The notes below the pieces were generated by a model, which worked only from the letters and a program-made list of their open reading frames with translations, made no database searches and was not told where the DNA came from. The translations under genes and the position numbers were made by a program. From positions 992,001 through 1,056,000 of the forward strand of contig CBDCEX010000018.1 in NCBI GenBank assembly GCA_965216025.1: a DNA stretch of 64,000 bases, in the 5' to 3' direction. The stretch comes from JADFQT01 sp965216025. GTDB lineage: Bacteria > Chloroflexota > Dehalococcoidia > Lucifugimonadales > UBA3495. The stretch's first letter is position 1. Every line of letters starts with the position of its first letter. Below are positions 42,615-51,838 of the stretch, piece after piece.

Positions 42615-44651
42615 ATGGTCGTCCAGAATCAAAACATAAGTGGGGGGGATGGGCCGGAAACCCCAGAGACCGAGGCACCCAACGCCACGGTTTTGGATCA
42701 GGCGATACAGCACAGTCAGGATTACTTCCGGGGCTGTCAGTACAATGAGGGTTACTGGTGGGGAGAGTTGGAGTCCAACGCCACCATGGCAGCGGAGTAT
42801 GTGCTGCTATCTTATTTCCTGGGCAAGGTGGACCAGGATCGATGGCGCAAGTCCTCCAACTATATTCTGAGCAAACAAAGGGAAGACGGCTCCTGGGGCC
42901 AGTATTACCAGGCTCCGGGCGATGTCAGCACTTCCGTGGAAGCCTACTTTGCGCTGAAGCTGGCTGGATATTCCGCCGATTCCGCGCCCTTACGTAAGGC
43001 GCGCGAATTCATCCTTTCCCGAGGGGGAGTACCCCAAGCCCGAGTGTTCACCAAGATCTGGCTGGCCCTTTTCGGCCAATGGGACTGGGAAGGCACTCCC
43101 AACATGCCGCCCGAGCTGATGCTTTTGCCCTCCTGGGCGCCGCTGAACATCTATGAGTTTTCCAGCTGGGCCCGCCCCACGGTGGTGCCCCTGCTGCTGG
43201 TGCTAACGCGAAAACCCACCTGCGAAGTACCTCAATGGGCCCACATCGATGAGCTTTACCCCCAACCTCGAAGTGAGACCGATTATTCTCTGCCCAAACC
43301 TCCGGCTAAATTAGGCTGGGCAAACCTGTTTTACCAGTTGAACCGCCTGGTCGGCCTTTACCATCGCCTTCCGGTGCACCCGCTCCGCTCCCTGGCCGAG
43401 CGCCGGGCCGTTCGATGGGTTCTGGATCATCAGGAAGCCGACGGGTCTTGGGCCGGGATTCAGCCTCCCTGGGTTTACTCATTGATTGCCCTGCACCACC
43501 TGGATTCCTTATCCCATGAGCCGGTGATAGAAAGGGGTTTTGACGGTTTTGAAAAGTTCGCGATAGAAGACGAAGACACCTTCAATGTGCAGGGATGCAT
43601 CTCTCCGGTGTGGGATACCTGCCTGGTCCAGCTGGCCCTGCTGGAATCGGGAGTGGGCGCCGATGACTCTATGGTGGTCAACTCTACTCAATGGCTGGTG
43701 GATCAGCAGATCTTAACCGGCGGTGACTGGCAGGTTCGGGTAAGAGACGCCCAGCCAGGAGGGTGGGCCTTCGAATTCCACAACGACCTGTACCCGGACA
43801 TTGACGACTCCTCGGTAGTCATAATGGCTCTGGATTTGGCCCGCTTGGAGCCGGAGGAAGATACCAGAAAGGATCAGGTTATCGGAAGGGGCCTCTCCTG
43901 GATGCTGGCTCTTCAAAACAAGAACGGTGGCTGGGCCGCCTTTGATCGGGGCAATACCCGGGGCTATATGACCCAGCTGCCCTTCTCCGACTTTGGGGAA
44001 TCCCTGGACCCTCCCAGCGCCGATGTTACGGCCCACGTTCTGGAGATGCTGGGCAGAATGGGCTATTCCCGAGCAGATTCGCGCGTCGAGCGAGCCTACC
44101 AGTATCTGCGGCAAGAGCAGGAAGTGGACGGCCCCTGGTTTGGTCGCTGGGGTGTCAATTACATCTACGGTACCGGCGCCGCCCTGCCGGCTCTGGCGGC
44201 TATCGGAGAGGACATGAACCAGCTCTACGTGCAGCGGGCGGTCAGGTGGGTTTTAGAACATCAGAACGAGGATGGAGGTTGGGGCGAAAGCTGCGGCTCC
44301 TACGTGGACCCTTCCCTGCACGGAGTGGGTCCCAGCACTGCATCGCAGACGGCCTGGGCGCTGCTGGCCCTGCTGGCAGCCGGCGAAGTCAACCACCCGG
44401 CCACCCTTAAAGGGGTTGGCTATCTGGTGGATACGCAAGAAGCGGATGGCACTTGGGATGAGCCCTACTTTACCGGCACCGGATTCCCCGGTTACGGGTT
44501 GGGCGAGCGTCCTAAAGAGCCGCCTAAACCGGGAGAACAGCACTTCCAGGGCCTGGAAATGTCCGGAGGCTTTATGATCAACTACCATATGTACCGCAAC
44601 TGCTGGCCGCTGCTTGCTTTAGGCAGGTACCGCAGGTTGGTATCGTGGTAG
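42615..44651 (+). CDS. shc: squalene-hopene cyclase
   Basis: A 678-residue class II triterpene cyclase. The protonating motif Asp395-Ile-Asp-Asp398 lies in YPDIDDSSVVIMAL. Several QW repeats are visible: KQREDGSWGQYY, DHQEADGSWAGI, LQNKNGGWAAF, EHQNEDGGWGES and DTQEADGTWDEPYFTGTGFP. It cyclises squalene to hopene/hopanol as a monotopic membrane enzyme. The length agrees with bacterial SHC (630-720). It lies 30 bp after hpnA and 47 bp before hpnC, in the same operon. The ATG follows a weak ribosome binding site (CAAGAGG). Confidence 0.95.
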   Translation: MVVQNQNISGGDGPETPETEAPNATVLDQAIQHSQDYFRGCQYNEGYWWGELESNATMAAEYVLLSYFLGKVDQDRWRKSSNYILSKQREDGSWGQYYQAPGDVSTSVEAYFALKLAGYSADSAPLRKAREFILSRGGVPQARVFTKIWLALFGQWDWEGTPNMPPELMLLPSWAPLNIYEFSSWARPTVVPLLLVLTRKPTCEVPQWAHIDELYPQPRSETDYSLPKPPAKLGWANLFYQLNRLVGLYHRLPVHPLRSLAERRAVRWVLDHQEADGSWAGIQPPWVYSLIALHHLDSLSHEPVIERGFDGFEKFAIEDEDTFNVQGCISPVWDTCLVQLALLESGVGADDSMVVNSTQWLVDQQILTGGDWQVRVRDAQPGGWAFEFHNDLYPDIDDSSVVIMALDLARLEPEEDTRKDQVIGRGLSWMLALQNKNGGWAAFDRGNTRGYMTQLPFSDFGESLDPPSADVTAHVLEMLGRMGYSRADSRVERAYQYLRQEQEVDGPWFGRWGVNYIYGTGAALPALAAIGEDMNQLYVQRAVRWVLEHQNEDGGWGESCGSYVDPSLHGVGPSTASQTAWALLALLAAGEVNHPATLKGVGYLVDTQEADGTWDEPYFTGTGFPGYGLGERPKEPPKPGEQHFQGLEMSGGFMINYHMYRNCWPLLALGRYRRLVSW

Positions 44652-44698
44652 GGCCCGGAACCAGGGAATCCTAGAAAAACCGAGAGGGGTGAGGGAAG

Positions 44699-45802
44699 TT
44701 GAAAACCGGGGCGAAGAACGTTCCCTGGACGCTGGAAGCCGCTGATCGATACTGCGAAAGGCTAGCCCAGACCCACTACGAGAACTTTACCGTTGGTTCC
44801 TGGCTTCTACCCAAATCCCAGCGCCGCCACGTGTATGCCATTTATGGCTACTGCCGCACCGTCGACGACCTGGGTGATGAAGACAGCGCTACCTGGGGAG
44901 ACCATCCTGAAGAAGGCCCTCCGGGAGAACGCCCTCCCATTGGTGGGCTGGCCCAGAACCGCGCCCCAATTGATGTTACCGGCGCCCCACTATCCGATGC
45001 GAAGTCAGGGCGGGACGAGCAGCGGCGGCCGGTCGGGCTGAAGGAAAAAACCCGCCGGCTGGAGCTGCTGGACTGGTGGGAAGGCGAGCTGCGGTGCTGC
45101 TACTCCGGCACCCCGAGCCACCCGGTGATGGTCGCCTTGCAGCGAACCATCACCGAATTCGACATTCCGGCGCAGCCTTTCTTAAAGCTGATTGAGGCCA
45201 ACCGGTTGGATCAAAAGGCGGACCGTTATTCAACCTACTCCGAGCTGCTCAATTACTGCGACCACTCCGCGAATCCGGTGGGACACCTGTTCCTATACCT
45301 TTTCGGGTATCGAGACGAGGAGCGACAGCGTCTGGCCGACGCCACCTGCACCGCCTTACAGCTGGCCAACTTCTGGCAGGACGTGGCTCGGGACTACTCC
45401 CAAGGCCGCGTTTATCTTCCGGAGGAAGACATGGAGCGCTTCGGCTGCACCGAAGAGGAGATTGCCTCGGGATTGGCTAGTCAGCCGTTTCAGAGGCTGC
45501 TGGCCTTTCAAGTTGACCGAGCCCGGGCCCTTTTCCGGGAAGGCGCGCCGCTGGTCAAAACCTTGGAGGGTGCGGTGAAGCTGGATGTCGCCCTTTTCAC
45601 CAGGGGCGGCGTGGCGATCTTGGATGCCATCGAAGGTCGAAATTACGACGTTCTTTCCGCCCGTCCGGCGCTGTCTCGAACCCGCAAGGCCGCGCTTTTC
45701 GCATCAACTTGGTTGGCGTGGAAGCTAGGGGGCAAGCTAGGATTTAACCTGCTGCCCAAAACTAAAGGCCCTCGCGGTCCAGCCAGCGGCGGGGCCCCGT
45801 GA
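44699..45802 (+). CDS. hpnC: HpnC, hydroxysqualene synthase (trans-isoprenyl diphosphate synthase)
   Basis: A 367-residue squalene/phytoene synthase family enzyme. The first Asp motif is YGYCRTVDDLGDED and the second QLANFWQDVARDYSQGRVYLPEEDMERFG. HpnC converts presqualene diphosphate to hydroxysqualene. It is ~70-80 residues longer than usual: a Pro/Gly-rich insert (about residues 65-115, EGPPGERPP to EQRRPVG) follows the first Asp motif. The start is TTG at 44699 with GAGAGGGGTGAGG upstream. It is eight bases upstream of hpnD. Confidence 0.9.
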   Translation: MKTGAKNVPWTLEAADRYCERLAQTHYENFTVGSWLLPKSQRRHVYAIYGYCRTVDDLGDEDSATWGDHPEEGPPGERPPIGGLAQNRAPIDVTGAPLSDAKSGRDEQRRPVGLKEKTRRLELLDWWEGELRCCYSGTPSHPVMVALQRTITEFDIPAQPFLKLIEANRLDQKADRYSTYSELLNYCDHSANPVGHLFLYLFGYRDEERQRLADATCTALQLANFWQDVARDYSQGRVYLPEEDMERFGCTEEEIASGLASQPFQRLLAFQVDRARALFREGAPLVKTLEGAVKLDVALFTRGGVAILDAIEGRNYDVLSARPALSRTRKAALFASTWLAWKLGGKLGFNLLPKTKGPRGPASGGAP

Positions 45803-45809
45803 GAGCGGC

Positions 45810-46700
45810 TTGAGCATGGCTGTGACTACAGAGTTGGCACAGGCTTATGAAGAATGCCGGTTAATTACCCGCCGGGAGGCCAAGAATTTCTACTACGCCT
45901 TTCTGACCCTTCCCGCCGACCGCCGCAAGGCGATCTACGTCGCTTACACTTTCTGCCGTTATTGCGACGATTCGGTGGACAATGAGGCTTCGCTGGACCA
46001 GAAGCTCGCCATGCTGGAGGAGCTGAAGCGGAAGCTGGAGCTGAGCTACCGGGGGCAAGCCACCGAGCCGGTTTTCTTGGGACTGGCGGATGTGGCCAAA
46101 AATTACGATATACCTCAGGACTACTTCCGGGAAGTGCTGGCGGGCGTGGAGTCGGACCTGGTCAAAACCAGATATCAAGATTTCGAGGAGTTGCGCCAAT
46201 ACTGTTACCATGTGGCGTCGGTGGTAGGCTTAATCTGTCTCCAGATCTTCGGCTACCGGGACGATGGGGCCAAACAGCATGCTGTGGACCTGGGCCTGGC
46301 GATGCAACTGACCAACATAGCGCGGGACGTGCGGGAAGACTTGGAGCTGGACCGGATCTATCTGCCCCAGGAAGAAATCGCGCGCTTCGGTTACTCTGAA
46401 GAAGAGCTGCGAGCGGGCATCGTAAACGACTCCTTCCGGGAGTTAATGAAGTTTCAGGCCCAGCGGGCCCGCCATTATTTCCAAAGCGGGTTCTTGCTGC
46501 AGCCCTTTCTCGCTCCCCGCTCTCGGGCCTGCCCGGCGGTGCTGGGCCGGCTATACAGTCTGGTCCTGGACCGCATCGAAGGCGCCGATTACGATGTGCT
46601 CCATCAGCGCATAAATCTTAGCAAGGGAGAGAAGCTGCGGGTCACGGCGCAAGCCTGGTTGACCGCCATGTTGCCCTATTGGATGCAAGCCCAGAAGTAG
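45810..46700 (+). CDS. hpnD: HpnD, presqualene diphosphate synthase
   Basis: A 296-residue squalene/phytoene synthase family enzyme. It has AYTFCRYCDDSVDNEASLDQKL (first Asp motif) and AMQLTNIARDVREDLELDRIYLPQEEIARFGYS (second). It condenses two farnesyl diphosphates to presqualene diphosphate. A TTG at 45810 and ATG at 45816 are both possible starts. Its 3' end overlaps hpnE by 22 bases, so translation is coupled. Confidence 0.92.
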   Translation: MSMAVTTELAQAYEECRLITRREAKNFYYAFLTLPADRRKAIYVAYTFCRYCDDSVDNEASLDQKLAMLEELKRKLELSYRGQATEPVFLGLADVAKNYDIPQDYFREVLAGVESDLVKTRYQDFEELRQYCYHVASVVGLICLQIFGYRDDGAKQHAVDLGLAMQLTNIARDVREDLELDRIYLPQEEIARFGYSEEELRAGIVNDSFRELMKFQAQRARHYFQSGFLLQPFLAPRSRACPAVLGRLYSLVLDRIEGADYDVLHQRINLSKGEKLRVTAQAWLTAMLPYWMQAQK

Positions 46701-48097
46701 TGGTTTTGGGCGGTGGCGTCGCCGGTATTGCCACCGCGGTGTACCTGCTGGACCGGGGATATCGGGTAGATCTCATTGAGGCTCGTGGTTTCCTGGGCGG
46801 GCGCTCCTTCTCCTTCACCGATAAAGAGAGGGAAGCGTCGGTGGACAATGGGCAGCATGTCATTATCAAAGGCTGCTCCCAGTTTTTAGATCTGCTGCGG
46901 CGACTGGGAGCGCTGGACCGTTGGTACCAGCAGCCCCGGCTTCAGCTGCCCATCCTGGACCGCCGTGGGAATTCCGGCAGCCTCAGCTCTTCCTGGCTTC
47001 CCTCCCCCCTTCATCTGGCGCCCTCCTTCTTTCGGTATTCCCACTTGAGCTTCCGGGATAAACTCTGGGTTGCGCTGGCCCTGGCCCGGGCCAAATTTAC
47101 CGACCGCCACCAACCTTATCTGGAGCAAATCAGCTTTAAGGAGTGGTTGGACCGGTGGGGCCTAACCGAACGAGCGGTGCAAAACTTTTGGAACCTCTTG
47201 CTGATGCCCACGTTGAACGACCACGTTCAGGACGTCAGCGCCGCTATGGGGCTGTTGATTGTCCAGGAAGGGATGTTGGCGGGAAGTCACTGCGCCGACC
47301 TGGGTTATCCGCAGACCGGATTGCTGGACGCATTAGGCGAGCCGGCTCGGGAGTACCTCTCCAACCGGGGGGCCCGGCTGATTCTAAGCAGCCCAATACG
47401 CCGTTTGATGGCGAAGTCGGGCGAGGTGCGGGCCGTGGAATTGAGGTCCGGCGAAATCAGGAGTGGTCGAATATTTGTCAGCGCGCTGCCCTTCGACGCC
47501 CTATTGCGGATGCTGCCGCCAGCAGCTCTGGAGATGCCCTATTTCCAGCGTCTGACTGGCCTGGAAAGCTCCCCCATCGTCAATGTTCACCTGTGGTACG
47601 ACCGGGACGTGATGGCCCAGGACTTCTGTGCTTTTGTCGATAACCCCCTCCAGTGGGTGTTCAACAAGAGCCGTATCTATACCCGGCCCCGTGCGGGGCC
47701 GGAAAACTCCGGCTTATCCACCAGCCAGGGGTCCAGCGCCGGTCAATACATCTGCATTTCTCTCAGCGCCGCCTGGGAATACATCGACCAACCCCGGGAA
47801 GCTTTGACCAAGCGATTCATCGATGAGATGGCCCGGGTCTTCCCCGAGGCAAAAATATCCCGGGTCGAGCGGGCCCTCGTGGTCAAACAACGCCAGGCCA
47901 CCTTTCGTTGCCTGCCCGGCGCCAACGACCTGCGCCCCGCCAGCCCTACTCCCTATAGCAATCTGTTTCTGGCCGGTGATTGGACCAACACCGGCTGGCC
48001 ATCCACTATGGAAAGCGCCGCCCGCAGCGGGTACAATGCGGCCCAAGCAGTGCTCTCCCGCTTTCCCAGAAAGGTTGAAAGAAGCGATGAAGTATAG
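46679..48097 (+). CDS. hpnE: HpnE, hydroxysqualene dehydroxylase (squalene-associated FAD enzyme)
   Basis: A 472-residue amine-oxidase/phytoene-desaturase-type flavoprotein. It has the FAD-binding VVVLGGGVAGIATAVYLLDRGYRVDLIEARGFLGGRSFSF, the ASVDNGQHVIIKGCSQFLDLLRRLG block typical of HpnE, and C-terminal NLFLAGDWTNTGWPSTMESAARSGYNAAQAVL. It reduces hydroxysqualene to squalene, completing the HpnCDE route. The TTG start lies inside hpnD. Confidence 0.92.
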   Translation: MDASPEVVVLGGGVAGIATAVYLLDRGYRVDLIEARGFLGGRSFSFTDKEREASVDNGQHVIIKGCSQFLDLLRRLGALDRWYQQPRLQLPILDRRGNSGSLSSSWLPSPLHLAPSFFRYSHLSFRDKLWVALALARAKFTDRHQPYLEQISFKEWLDRWGLTERAVQNFWNLLLMPTLNDHVQDVSAAMGLLIVQEGMLAGSHCADLGYPQTGLLDALGEPAREYLSNRGARLILSSPIRRLMAKSGEVRAVELRSGEIRSGRIFVSALPFDALLRMLPPAALEMPYFQRLTGLESSPIVNVHLWYDRDVMAQDFCAFVDNPLQWVFNKSRIYTRPRAGPENSGLSTSQGSSAGQYICISLSAAWEYIDQPREALTKRFIDEMARVFPEAKISRVERALVVKQRQATFRCLPGANDLRPASPTPYSNLFLAGDWTNTGWPSTMESAARSGYNAAQAVLSRFPRKVERSDEV

Positions 48098-48213
48098 CCT
48101 TCGTCCACCTGGTAACGCAGGCCTGATTCTGACATGAGACACCTACTAAAAGAATGTTTTCAGATCTCCCGGCCTGCGGAAATGCCTGACAGGCCGGCCT
48201 CGGCCAGCGGCCC

Positions 48214-49170
48214 ATGGTTCAAGCCACTAGGGTAGTAGCAATTACCGGTGCCTCCGGCTATGTGGGGTCCCGCCTGCTCCGCCAACTGGAGGAAGAGAAC
48301 CTGGAAAAGCTGGTGGGCATAGATACCAGGCCTCCTCCTCTGCCGATCCACAACATAGCCGTGTACCAGCGGGACGTAGCGGGGTCCATCGAGGACATCC
48401 TGCGGCGTCACCGCGTTACCACACTGGTCCATCTCGCCTTCAGTAAACAGCTGGGCCGCTACCGGCGGGAGATTCGGGAGTTACGGGAGCAAAATCAGAA
48501 TCTCTTGGACCGGGTGTTGCAATCCAGCCTGCGGGCGGGTGTTAGCCAGATAATATACCTTAGCTCCCACACCGTTTATGGCGCGCGTTGGGACAATCCA
48601 GTGCCCCTGACGGAGCGGGCTCCTCTATTGGTGTCACCGGAGTTTCCCTACGGTTACGATAACTTCCTCGCCGACCAGACCCTGGACACCTTTGTTGAAG
48701 AGAATCAGCAGGTCAAAGTGGCCGTCCTGCGCTGCAGCCAGATTCTGGGGCCTGGAGCCAACGGCGACCTTTTCAATATCTTCCTGCAGTCCCGCCCCAT
48801 GGGTATTCGGGGATTTGACCCACCCTTTCAGTTTTTCCATGAGGATGACCTGGCTAGGGTAATGACCATTTTCATCAAGCAGGAATTATCCGGAGTTTTT
48901 AACGTGGCCGGCGATGGTGTGGCATTTCTGCGGGAGGTAGCGGAGATGGTTTCCAGGCGCATAACCAGGCTGCCAAGATTCCTGGCCTATCCTCTGGTCA
49001 ACCTCTCCTGGGCTTTGGGCCTGCAGCGTTCTAAAACCACCGCGGACCTGGACGTTATGCGTTACCCGGCGTTGCTCAGCACCGGAAAGCTGGAGCAAGC
49101 CACCGGTTACCGCCCCCACTACAACTCGTTGGAGACAGTTACCGCCTTCGTCAACTCAGTCCTGCCCTAA
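48214..49170 (+). CDS. NAD-dependent epimerase/dehydratase family protein
   Basis: A 318-residue extended SDR. It has VVAITGASGYVGSRLLRQLEEENLEKLVGIDTRPPP, VTTLVHLAFSKQ, IIYLSSHTVYGARWDNP and a C-terminal substrate domain (FHEDDLARVMTIFIKQELSGVFNVAGDG). The Tyr in FPYGYDNFLADQ occupies the catalytic position, but the usual Lys four residues later is not obvious (Y-D-N-F-L-A), so catalysis may differ. It follows hpnE by 116 bp and is the last gene of the operon. A role in hopanoid tailoring is only suggested by location. Confidence 0.83.
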   Translation: MVQATRVVAITGASGYVGSRLLRQLEEENLEKLVGIDTRPPPLPIHNIAVYQRDVAGSIEDILRRHRVTTLVHLAFSKQLGRYRREIRELREQNQNLLDRVLQSSLRAGVSQIIYLSSHTVYGARWDNPVPLTERAPLLVSPEFPYGYDNFLADQTLDTFVEENQQVKVAVLRCSQILGPGANGDLFNIFLQSRPMGIRGFDPPFQFFHEDDLARVMTIFIKQELSGVFNVAGDGVAFLREVAEMVSRRITRLPRFLAYPLVNLSWALGLQRSKTTADLDVMRYPALLSTGKLEQATGYRPHYNSLETVTAFVNSVLP

Positions 49171-49408
49171 ATTATGGGGGTTATATACTTAACAAACCCA
49201 TCAAGATAATTGAGGGTTTTGGGTAGTGTTTTCGTCGGGGTGTCGACGATTCGTTCACACCCAACCACCTCAAATGATAAGCTTTCAGCGTATAAATATG
49301 TGTTTTCAGTGTGGGCCTTCCGCGTGGAGGGCAGGGCGACCACATTGAAAGAGAGTCGTGGAAAGGGAGTCGTGCTCTCGCCAGCAAGGAGGAGAGAAAA
49401 CGAGAGTC

Positions 49409-49951
49409 ATGGAACAGGTAGTATTCGAGGAAAAGAAACTACGAGACTTGATTCTGTATATCGCTCATAAATCAGAAGATGACCCAAGACTAGGTGCAGT
49501 CAAGCTCAATAAGCTGCTTTATTACGCTGACTTCAATGCTTTTAGAGAACGCGGCACTTCAATTACTGGCGCTACATACCAACACCTAGAAGAAGGTCCA
49601 GCACCAAAAGAATTGCTGTCAGTACGTAGAGCAATGATCGATTCAGAAGAAGCAGTCATGGAACCCCGCACGTACTTTGGGATGAAGCAAGATCGCTTAG
49701 TTCCACTCAGGCCGGTGGATACGCTTCTGTCCCGCGATGAACGCCGTATCGTCGACGAGGTTATAAGCGAATTCTGGCACATGGATGCACGACAAATTAG
49801 CAACTACTCGCATTCTGAGTACGGGTGGAGATTCACTGACGAGGGCGAAACGATACCTTATTCATCCGCGTTTTTCTCTCCAGACCCGTTGACCCAAGAG
49901 CAAATTGAACGTGGCCAAGAGCTCGCCAGGCTTGATGAACGGTCCTCGTAA
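49409..49951 (+). CDS. Panacea (DUF4065/SocA-like) domain protein, putative antitoxin
   Basis: A 180-residue protein. The N-terminal domain has the Panacea signature LRDLILYIAHKSEDDPRLGAVKLNKLLYYADFNAFRERGTSITGATYQHLEEGPAPKEL. The C-terminal half ends in DPLTQEQIERGQELARL. Panacea proteins act as antitoxins for many unrelated toxins in bicistronic modules. Here a second small gene overlaps its 3' end by 17 bases. The ATG at 49409 is preferred over one at 49358 because the domain starts there and AAGGAGGAGA lies upstream. Base composition is visibly AT-richer than the flanking operons, suggesting acquisition by transfer. Confidence 0.85.
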   Translation: MEQVVFEEKKLRDLILYIAHKSEDDPRLGAVKLNKLLYYADFNAFRERGTSITGATYQHLEEGPAPKELLSVRRAMIDSEEAVMEPRTYFGMKQDRLVPLRPVDTLLSRDERRIVDEVISEFWHMDARQISNYSHSEYGWRFTDEGETIPYSSAFFSPDPLTQEQIERGQELARLDERSS

Positions 49952-50126
49952 TATTCCGTATGATGTACAAGAATGGCCTGGATTTGAAGAAAAAGCGATA
50001 CAAGTCTTTGGCTCTTTTGGGCGATGGGAATTGGTCAAGGAGTTTATCGAATTGCACGTAGCTAGGGAGCCACGAATAGGGCGGCTAATCCCTGGAACTT
50101 CTTGGAGAGCGTTAACCATAACTAAC

Positions 50127-50272
50127 CGTTGTAAAAAAGGTTGACTTTGGTAACAAGACCACGATCAGCCTTTCCTGTGACGCTCCCCGAAAGGGGGAAG
50201 CCCCGCCGCCCCAACAGTGCAAGGCGGCTCCGCCCGGGAATCTCACCCGGGAACACCGAGCTGATCACCCGC
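50127..50272 (-). ncRNA. candidate omega-RNA (reRNA) scaffold, IS607 copy 2
   Basis: The 146-bp region between the tnpB stop and the element's right end is the same as in copy 1 and carries the same inverted repeats (CCCGGGTGAGATTCCCGGG, CCCCCTTTCGGGG). If it is transcribed with tnpB, the guide would begin GTTAGTTATGGTTAACGC, read from the toxin gene fragment just outside the element. Position and structure are the only evidence. Confidence 0.5.
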
Positions 50273-51838
50273 TCAAGCCACCACCCGGGTCGAAGCCCGG
50301 TTGACAGCCTGAACCGGATTGGGGTTGCCTCGCGACCTCCCCAGCCGGTGCTGCGCTGCCAGCGCCAGTCTCAGCTGACCCGATACTGCTCCCCAGTGCG
50401 TCCACACGTGCTTCACTCTCTTCCTCACGGGTACTGTGAAGGCGATATGTACGCCATTGCCGGCGGGACAGACCCGCCGGCGGGGGATGCGCTCCGAGCA
50501 GCCGAGCAAACGACGGGCCAGCACCAGGGCCGCAGCCTGGTGCACCGTCAGCCCGTATCGCTCCATGAACTTCACCCGGCCGACCACCGAACTGAAGGCC
50601 GGGTTGACCTGATGGACCTCCACTCCCTGCCGACAGCCCCGGGAGAGGAAGTACGCCTTGACCTTGCCGTAGCTGAAACTGGACAGCATCCGGCTGTATC
50701 TGCGGGACTCTCCCTCCAGAGCGGCCTTCTTCTGCCGGAAGTCCAGCTTCTCAATGACAATGGGCTTGACAGCCTCTCTGGCATATTCCACAATACTGGA
50801 CACCGCATCGCCGATGAGAGCCTCCGACTGATGCCTCGACTTCCCGTAGGTCACCAACGGCACCCGCCAGGAACGCAGCCAGTTGCCCGAGGCGTCGGCC
50901 TCCGCAACAGCCAGATGGTCAGCGTTCAGATCCACCCCGATGACCCCGTGCCTCCGGTCGGTAACCACGGGTACCTCAGCCATCTCGGTGCTTACCAACA
51001 CCCGCCAGCCCTTACTGTCCCGCTTGAACCGGTAGCTCAGCGCCTGGCCCAGACCGGTGGCTCTCGCCGCCTTCTCCCCGTGTCGGCGCCGGTAAGCCCA
51101 GTACTCGGCATTGCTCCCCAGCGCCGCCAGCACCTGCTCGTGGCCGTAGGTGAACTTCACACTCTCGATCACCAGATATTTGCCATGCTCCCCGGCCAGG
51201 CAATCCGGCATCCGGAGCCGCAGGGCCAGTGAGCCATCGTCAGCAATCGCCGCCACACACAGCTGGCAGCCCCCGGTCTCATCCCGGCTCCCCAGCACGA
51301 AGAACTCACCGCTGCGGGCATCCTGCCAATCGGCCAGCCACTCCTCATGACTGGCATACCCGTTGGCCTCCAAGTGATGCTGCTTCCGCCACAGCCGCCT
51401 GGACCCGAAACAAAGCCGTACTCGCCCTGCCGCGATATCGGCTTCCAATCCGGCCAGCCCGGATTGCAGGTTGGCCAGCCGGCGCCGCTTCTGATGGACC
51501 TGCTGCCACCGGCCCTCCTCTCCAGCATCGGATATCTGACGCTCCGCCCGGGCTATGCGGCGCTGCAAGATATCCCGGTGCAGCTTCTGAGCCTCCCGGA
51601 CCGAAGCAATTTTGCCCTCCAGGGACACCCTCACCCCATTGAACATCCGCGCCGGGATCTCGTGATCCTTCACGTACGCGCGCTTCAGAGACGCCGCCGG
51701 CCGTCCCGCCCTGACCTCGGCAAACAGCTTCCGCTGCATCCTGCCATACAGCTCACCGTAGGCCGACAATGCGGCGTCGCCAGCCGCCCGGTCCATGCCG
51801 CGAAAAACGGTGACGCGGGTCTGATAGGTGCCGATCAT
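50273..51838 (-). CDS. tnpB: TnpB-like (IS605 OrfB family) RNA-guided nuclease
   Basis: An intact 521-residue protein, longer than common ~400-residue TnpB. The N-terminal ~230 residues are helical and basic (KRAYVKDHEIPARMFNGVRVSLEGKIASVREAQKL). The RuvC-like domain has GVIGVDLNADHLAVAEAD (RuvC-I Asp) and IVIEKLDF (RuvC-II Glu). The C-terminal block is VNPAFSSVVGRVKFMERYGLTVHQAAALVLARR, where canonical TnpB has D-x-x-x-N-A-A; no Asp occurs at that place, and no CxxC zinc ribbon is visible. It may belong to the TnpB-related group with altered RuvC-III. It overlaps tnpA by four bases. Confidence 0.88.
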   Translation of the reverse strand: MIGTYQTRVTVFRGMDRAAGDAALSAYGELYGRMQRKLFAEVRAGRPAASLKRAYVKDHEIPARMFNGVRVSLEGKIASVREAQKLHRDILQRRIARAERQISDAGEEGRWQQVHQKRRRLANLQSGLAGLEADIAAGRVRLCFGSRRLWRKQHHLEANGYASHEEWLADWQDARSGEFFVLGSRDETGGCQLCVAAIADDGSLALRLRMPDCLAGEHGKYLVIESVKFTYGHEQVLAALGSNAEYWAYRRRHGEKAARATGLGQALSYRFKRDSKGWRVLVSTEMAEVPVVTDRRHGVIGVDLNADHLAVAEADASGNWLRSWRVPLVTYGKSRHQSEALIGDAVSSIVEYAREAVKPIVIEKLDFRQKKAALEGESRRYSRMLSSFSYGKVKAYFLSRGCRQGVEVHQVNPAFSSVVGRVKFMERYGLTVHQAAALVLARRLLGCSERIPRRRVCPAGNGVHIAFTVPVRKRVKHVWTHWGAVSGQLRLALAAQHRLGRSRGNPNPVQAVNRASTRVVA

